Source of the DNA: Bacteroidales bacterium
GTDB taxonomy: Bacteria; Bacteroidota; Bacteroidia; Bacteroidales; VadinHA17
Length of the DNA stretch: 16,600 nt
NCBI GenBank assembly: GCA_030692905.1
Contig: JAUYBT010000094.1
Coordinates: 1-16,600 of the forward strand
Reading direction: 5' to 3'
Position 1 is the first letter of the stretch; every line of letters starts with the position of its first letter. The notes under the pieces were generated by a model. It was not told the DNA's origin and did not search any database. It saw nothing but the letters and a program-made list of their open reading frames with translations. Both the position numbers and the translations under genes were made by a program. Of the stretch, positions 14,105-16,600 are shown piece after piece.

Positions 14105-15154
14105 ATGCGTCTGCTGATAATCCGAACATCTGCAATGGGTGATGTGGCCCTTACTACTCCTGTTTTAGCAGGGATGAGGAAACAATATCCTGACATTGAA
14201 CTGGTTCTGCTTACAAAACCTGCTTTCAAACCATTTTTCTTTTCCATTGAAGGACTCCGGTTATTTCTTCCTGATTTAGAAAACAGGCACAAAGGCTTTT
14301 TAGGGTTGGTGCGACTTTTCAGAGACATCAGAATGCAGGGTAAGATTGATTATATAATTGATCTTCACGATGTTTTAAGGTCAAAGATTTTAAGACTATT
14401 ATTCAGATTATCCGGAGTTCCGGTAGCTGTAATTGATAAGGGGAGAACCGAAAAAAAATCTGTGATTACGGGGAAGAATAAAATCCGGTTAAAGCACTCT
14501 GTGGAGCGGTATTGTGATGTTTTTACTAAAGCAGGTTTTCCCGTAAAACCGTCGGAAGGTACTTGGATCATCCTCTCTTCAGAAGCATTAACAAAAGCCG
14601 GCTTAATGGCAGATACTAATGGGGAATTGAACATTGGCGTGGCTCCATATGCAAAACATAAACTGAAAATGTGGCCCGAAGAAAATATGGTCCGGCTCCT
14701 CAAAATGATATCAGAAAAACATAAATCGAGGTTCTGGCTATTTGGAGGAAATGAAGAATCAGAAAGACTCGCAGCTTTTCAGAAGAAGATAGCCGGTTCT
14801 TTCAATACGGTGGGTAAGCTTTCTCTTGATGAAGAGCTGGCACTGATGAGCAAACTTGACTTCATGATTGCCATGGACTCTTCAAATATGCATATGGCTG
14901 CTCTTGTCGGTACAAAAGTCATTTCGATATGGGGAGGAACCGATCCGTTATGCGGCTTTGGTGCCTGGATGCAACCTGAAAATTTTTCTGTCAGCATCCC
15001 CATTGACAAACTGTCCTGTCGTCCTTGCACAACTTACGGAAAAGGTGAATGTGCCAGAGGCGACTTTGCTTGCATGAACTGGCTGACCACAGAGATGGTC
15101 TTTAAAAGACTAGGGGAGCTAAAAGTTTTTAAATTTGAAAATTTGAAAATTTGA
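14105..15154 (+). CDS. Glycosyltransferase family 9 (ADP-heptose:LPS heptosyltransferase-like)
   Basis: A 349-residue GT-B enzyme of the heptosyltransferase family. The N-terminal Rossmann domain starts LLIIRTSAMGDVALTTPVL (the GD motif at 12-13, where the catalytic Asp of WaaC-type enzymes lies). The C-terminal donor-binding domain has GVAPYAKHKLKMWP (~178-191), LFGG, and AMDSSNMHMAALVGTKVISI followed by WGGTDP (~255-282). A late Cys motif (SCRPC, GEC, FAC; ~300-325) is typical of the GT9 group in this phylum. It would transfer a heptose or related sugar from an ADP-linked donor to lipid A-core on the cytosolic face of the inner membrane; donor and acceptor are not determinable here. The final codons run through an 8-bp tandem repeat that contains the stop. 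Confidence 0.9.
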   Translation: MRLLIIRTSAMGDVALTTPVLAGMRKQYPDIELVLLTKPAFKPFFFSIEGLRLFLPDLENRHKGFLGLVRLFRDIRMQGKIDYIIDLHDVLRSKILRLLFRLSGVPVAVIDKGRTEKKSVITGKNKIRLKHSVERYCDVFTKAGFPVKPSEGTWIILSSEALTKAGLMADTNGELNIGVAPYAKHKLKMWPEENMVRLLKMISEKHKSRFWLFGGNEESERLAAFQKKIAGSFNTVGKLSLDEELALMSKLDFMIAMDSSNMHMAALVGTKVISIWGGTDPLCGFGAWMQPENFSVSIPIDKLSCRPCTTYGKGECARGDFACMNWLTTEMVFKRLGELKVFKFENLKI

Positions 15155-15157
15155 AAA
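15134..15157. repeat. 8-bp tandem repeat (TTTGAAAA x3) across the GT9 stop codon
   Basis: Three perfect copies of TTTGAAAA at 15134-15141, 15142-15149 and 15150-15157. They encode the last residues KFENLKI and the TGA stop (15152-15154) of the GT9 gene. As the unit is not a multiple of three, copy loss would change the reading frame. Confidence 0.9.
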
Positions 15158-15191
15158 TGGATATTCAGAAAAAAAGAGCTGCGGATCTGCT

Positions 15192-16382
15192 TTATAATTT
15201 TAGTTTTATATTATACCGTACCAGAAGAGCAGTGAGTCCAACCATTAATAATGCCCAGATCACTGACCCTGCTATCACAATCAGCGGGACATCGGATTGC
15301 TTGTAGATAAGTATCGGTATACCGGTGCTCCAGATAAGGTAATAGAGGATATCCGGAGCCAGGTAGGTTGTGAGGGAGTTTTCTCCTGCCGGTTTTAAAA
15401 ATAATGTCCACCTGATATGTTTCTTAATATCGATGATCCAGTAGAGTAATGCGAAAAGCATCATACTTATTCCGTTACAGATTAATCCCCAGCTTGGTGT
15501 TGCCTGTATCTTTGAGATAATGAACCACTTCCGGAGAACGAACCCTGCAAGGATGCTCAAAACTCCAACTGTAACAATTGTTACAATAGTCTTCCGGAAA
15601 TCACTTTTTGAATATTTTTTCAGGATAAGTGTGGTAAGCAGTCCGGAAAGGACAATAAGAGGCACATTGCCTTCAATAATGACACCAAAAATTGATTTGA
15701 GAGGATTGAGAGAATTAAGAAGATCAAGTTTGGAAAGGATATTAAGTGCAAGGAAGAACAGGAAAGCCACTACTGTGTTCAATATACTATCGCGGACTGC
15801 CAGGTATATGAAGGCTGAAACAAAATAACCCCATCCTATAAGACCAAGAATCCCCCACCAGCTGGTTATTAACGAGCCGTTATTCTCAACCTCTCCGGAT
15901 CTGAATTTATAAACAAGCACCACGAGCATTGCGATCCCGGCAAGCCTTAGTCCGGCGATAGTAAAAAAATTCTTGTCGTTTTCTTGATATTTATTCCAGA
16001 TGAGAAAGACTCCGGTATATATAAGTATTGCCCAGAGGTTTTTTCCTATTCCTGTAAATTCAGGATTAACCCTTCCTGAATTAAGCATAAGGACACCAAT
16101 AATAAGGAGGCTTATGGTTCTTATTATGATATGTCTTGCAATTGAAAAGGTATTCTGACCTCCTGAAATTCTTTTGCCGATGGAAAATGGAATAGCCATT
16201 CCAACCATAAACAGGAACCCGGGAAATACCCAGTCGGCAAGCCTCATGCCATCGAAATCTGCAGGTCGGTGACCCAGCCATGCCGGTACTCCCGGCATAT
16301 ACAGATCATTTACAAAGAGCATCAGAACCAGGGTCAGTCCTCGCATGACATCTATTGAAGAAATCCGGTCATTTTCTGTCAT
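15192..16382 (-). CDS. DUF5009 / HGSNAT-like integral membrane acyltransferase
   Basis: A 396-residue protein with about ten hydrophobic transmembrane segments. The N-terminus SSIDVMRGLTLVLMLFVNDL, then PAWLGHRPADFDGMRLADW and VFPGFLFMVGMAIPFSIGKR, is the signature of the DUF5009 (NagX-like) branch of the heparan-alpha-glucosaminide N-acetyltransferase superfamily (COG4299). His38 in WLGH lies where the superfamily has a conserved His, which in human HGSNAT is the proposed acetyl-accepting residue. The expected role is moving an acyl group across the inner membrane onto an amino sugar; NagX homologues often occur in glycan use clusters, but none is adjacent here. It is convergent with the GT9 gene (37 bases apart) and stands alone; the ATG at 16382 gives the canonical N-terminus. 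Confidence 0.87.
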   Translation of the reverse strand: MTENDRISSIDVMRGLTLVLMLFVNDLYMPGVPAWLGHRPADFDGMRLADWVFPGFLFMVGMAIPFSIGKRISGGQNTFSIARHIIIRTISLLIIGVLMLNSGRVNPEFTGIGKNLWAILIYTGVFLIWNKYQENDKNFFTIAGLRLAGIAMLVVLVYKFRSGEVENNGSLITSWWGILGLIGWGYFVSAFIYLAVRDSILNTVVAFLFFLALNILSKLDLLNSLNPLKSIFGVIIEGNVPLIVLSGLLTTLILKKYSKSDFRKTIVTIVTVGVLSILAGFVLRKWFIISKIQATPSWGLICNGISMMLFALLYWIIDIKKHIRWTLFLKPAGENSLTTYLAPDILYYLIWSTGIPILIYKQSDVPLIVIAGSVIWALLMVGLTALLVRYNIKLKL

Positions 16383-16498
16383 GGGATTATCAGTAAATAT
16401 GAATTGTCAAGTTAAAAAAATAAATAGAAAAAGCATGTATCTGTTAAATAGTCGGATTAACAAATCAGGTAGTGTGTAAGATCATTATAAAAATTTGT

Positions 16499-16506
16499 TA
16501 TTTTTG
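16499..16506 (+). promoter_or_regulatory. -7 element upstream of tRNA-Pro
   Basis: TATTTTTG is an exact TAnnTTTG match 20 bases before the mature tRNA 5' end, predicting a start near 16513. The -33 region (GTGTGTAAG) is not a good TTTG match. Confidence 0.5.
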
Positions 16507-16526
16507 CAATCCTGAAACTGATTCTC

Positions 16527-16599
<73 letters not shown>

Positions 16600-16600
16600 C

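Overview
The window reads as ordinary chromosome from a member of the Bacteroidota, probably an uncultured, Bacteroidales-like environmental lineage. Support comes from gene content (DUF2851, DUF5715, DUF6165 and DUF5009 families, a lipoprotein with an OmpA-like core and TPR repeats), weak or absent Shine-Dalgarno sequences, and several gene-proximal exact matches to the Bacteroidota -7 promoter element TAnnTTTG. The genus cannot be fixed from what is visible.

Layout. 1-365: 3' end of pyrF (orotidine-5'-phosphate decarboxylase). 390-512: a pair of inverted REP-like repeats. 618-1940: DUF2851 protein. 2101-4709: rpsO then pnp, a widely conserved pair, here separated by an intrinsic terminator. 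4718-4846: a cluster of GC-rich hairpins. 4929-5570: deoxynucleoside kinase with its own promoter. 5696-7411: a large lipoprotein, then a terminator shared with a convergent SPOUT RNA methyltransferase (7465-7989, minus). 8093-9283: sucC without an adjacent sucD. 9297-9331: another REP-like hairpin. 9507-10199: membrane-anchored DUF5715 protein with LAS-peptidase-like residues. 10233-10947 (minus): two consecutive iron-sulfur genes, a Fer4_19+CDGSH protein and a stand-alone CDGSH protein. 11228-13492: priA. 13507-13656: two head-to-head C/G-rich repeats plus a fragment. 13732-15154: DUF6165 gene followed 1 nt later by a GT9 glycosyltransferase. 15192-16382 (minus): DUF5009/HGSNAT-like membrane acyltransferase. 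16527-16599: tRNA-Pro(CGG).

Functionally this is mostly housekeeping: pyrimidine synthesis and nucleoside salvage, translation and RNA turnover, TCA cycle, replication restart and RNA modification, with envelope genes (lipoprotein, DUF5715, GT9 pair, DUF5009) between them. I see no CRISPR array, transposase, phage, toxin-antitoxin pair or recognisable defence system, and nothing I would call a new multi-gene system. The points most worth a second look are the coupled Fer4_19/CDGSH gene pair, the uncharacterised DUF2851, DUF5715 and DUF6165 proteins, and the intergenic palindromic repeats, two of which differ by a paired base swap that keeps the hairpin.
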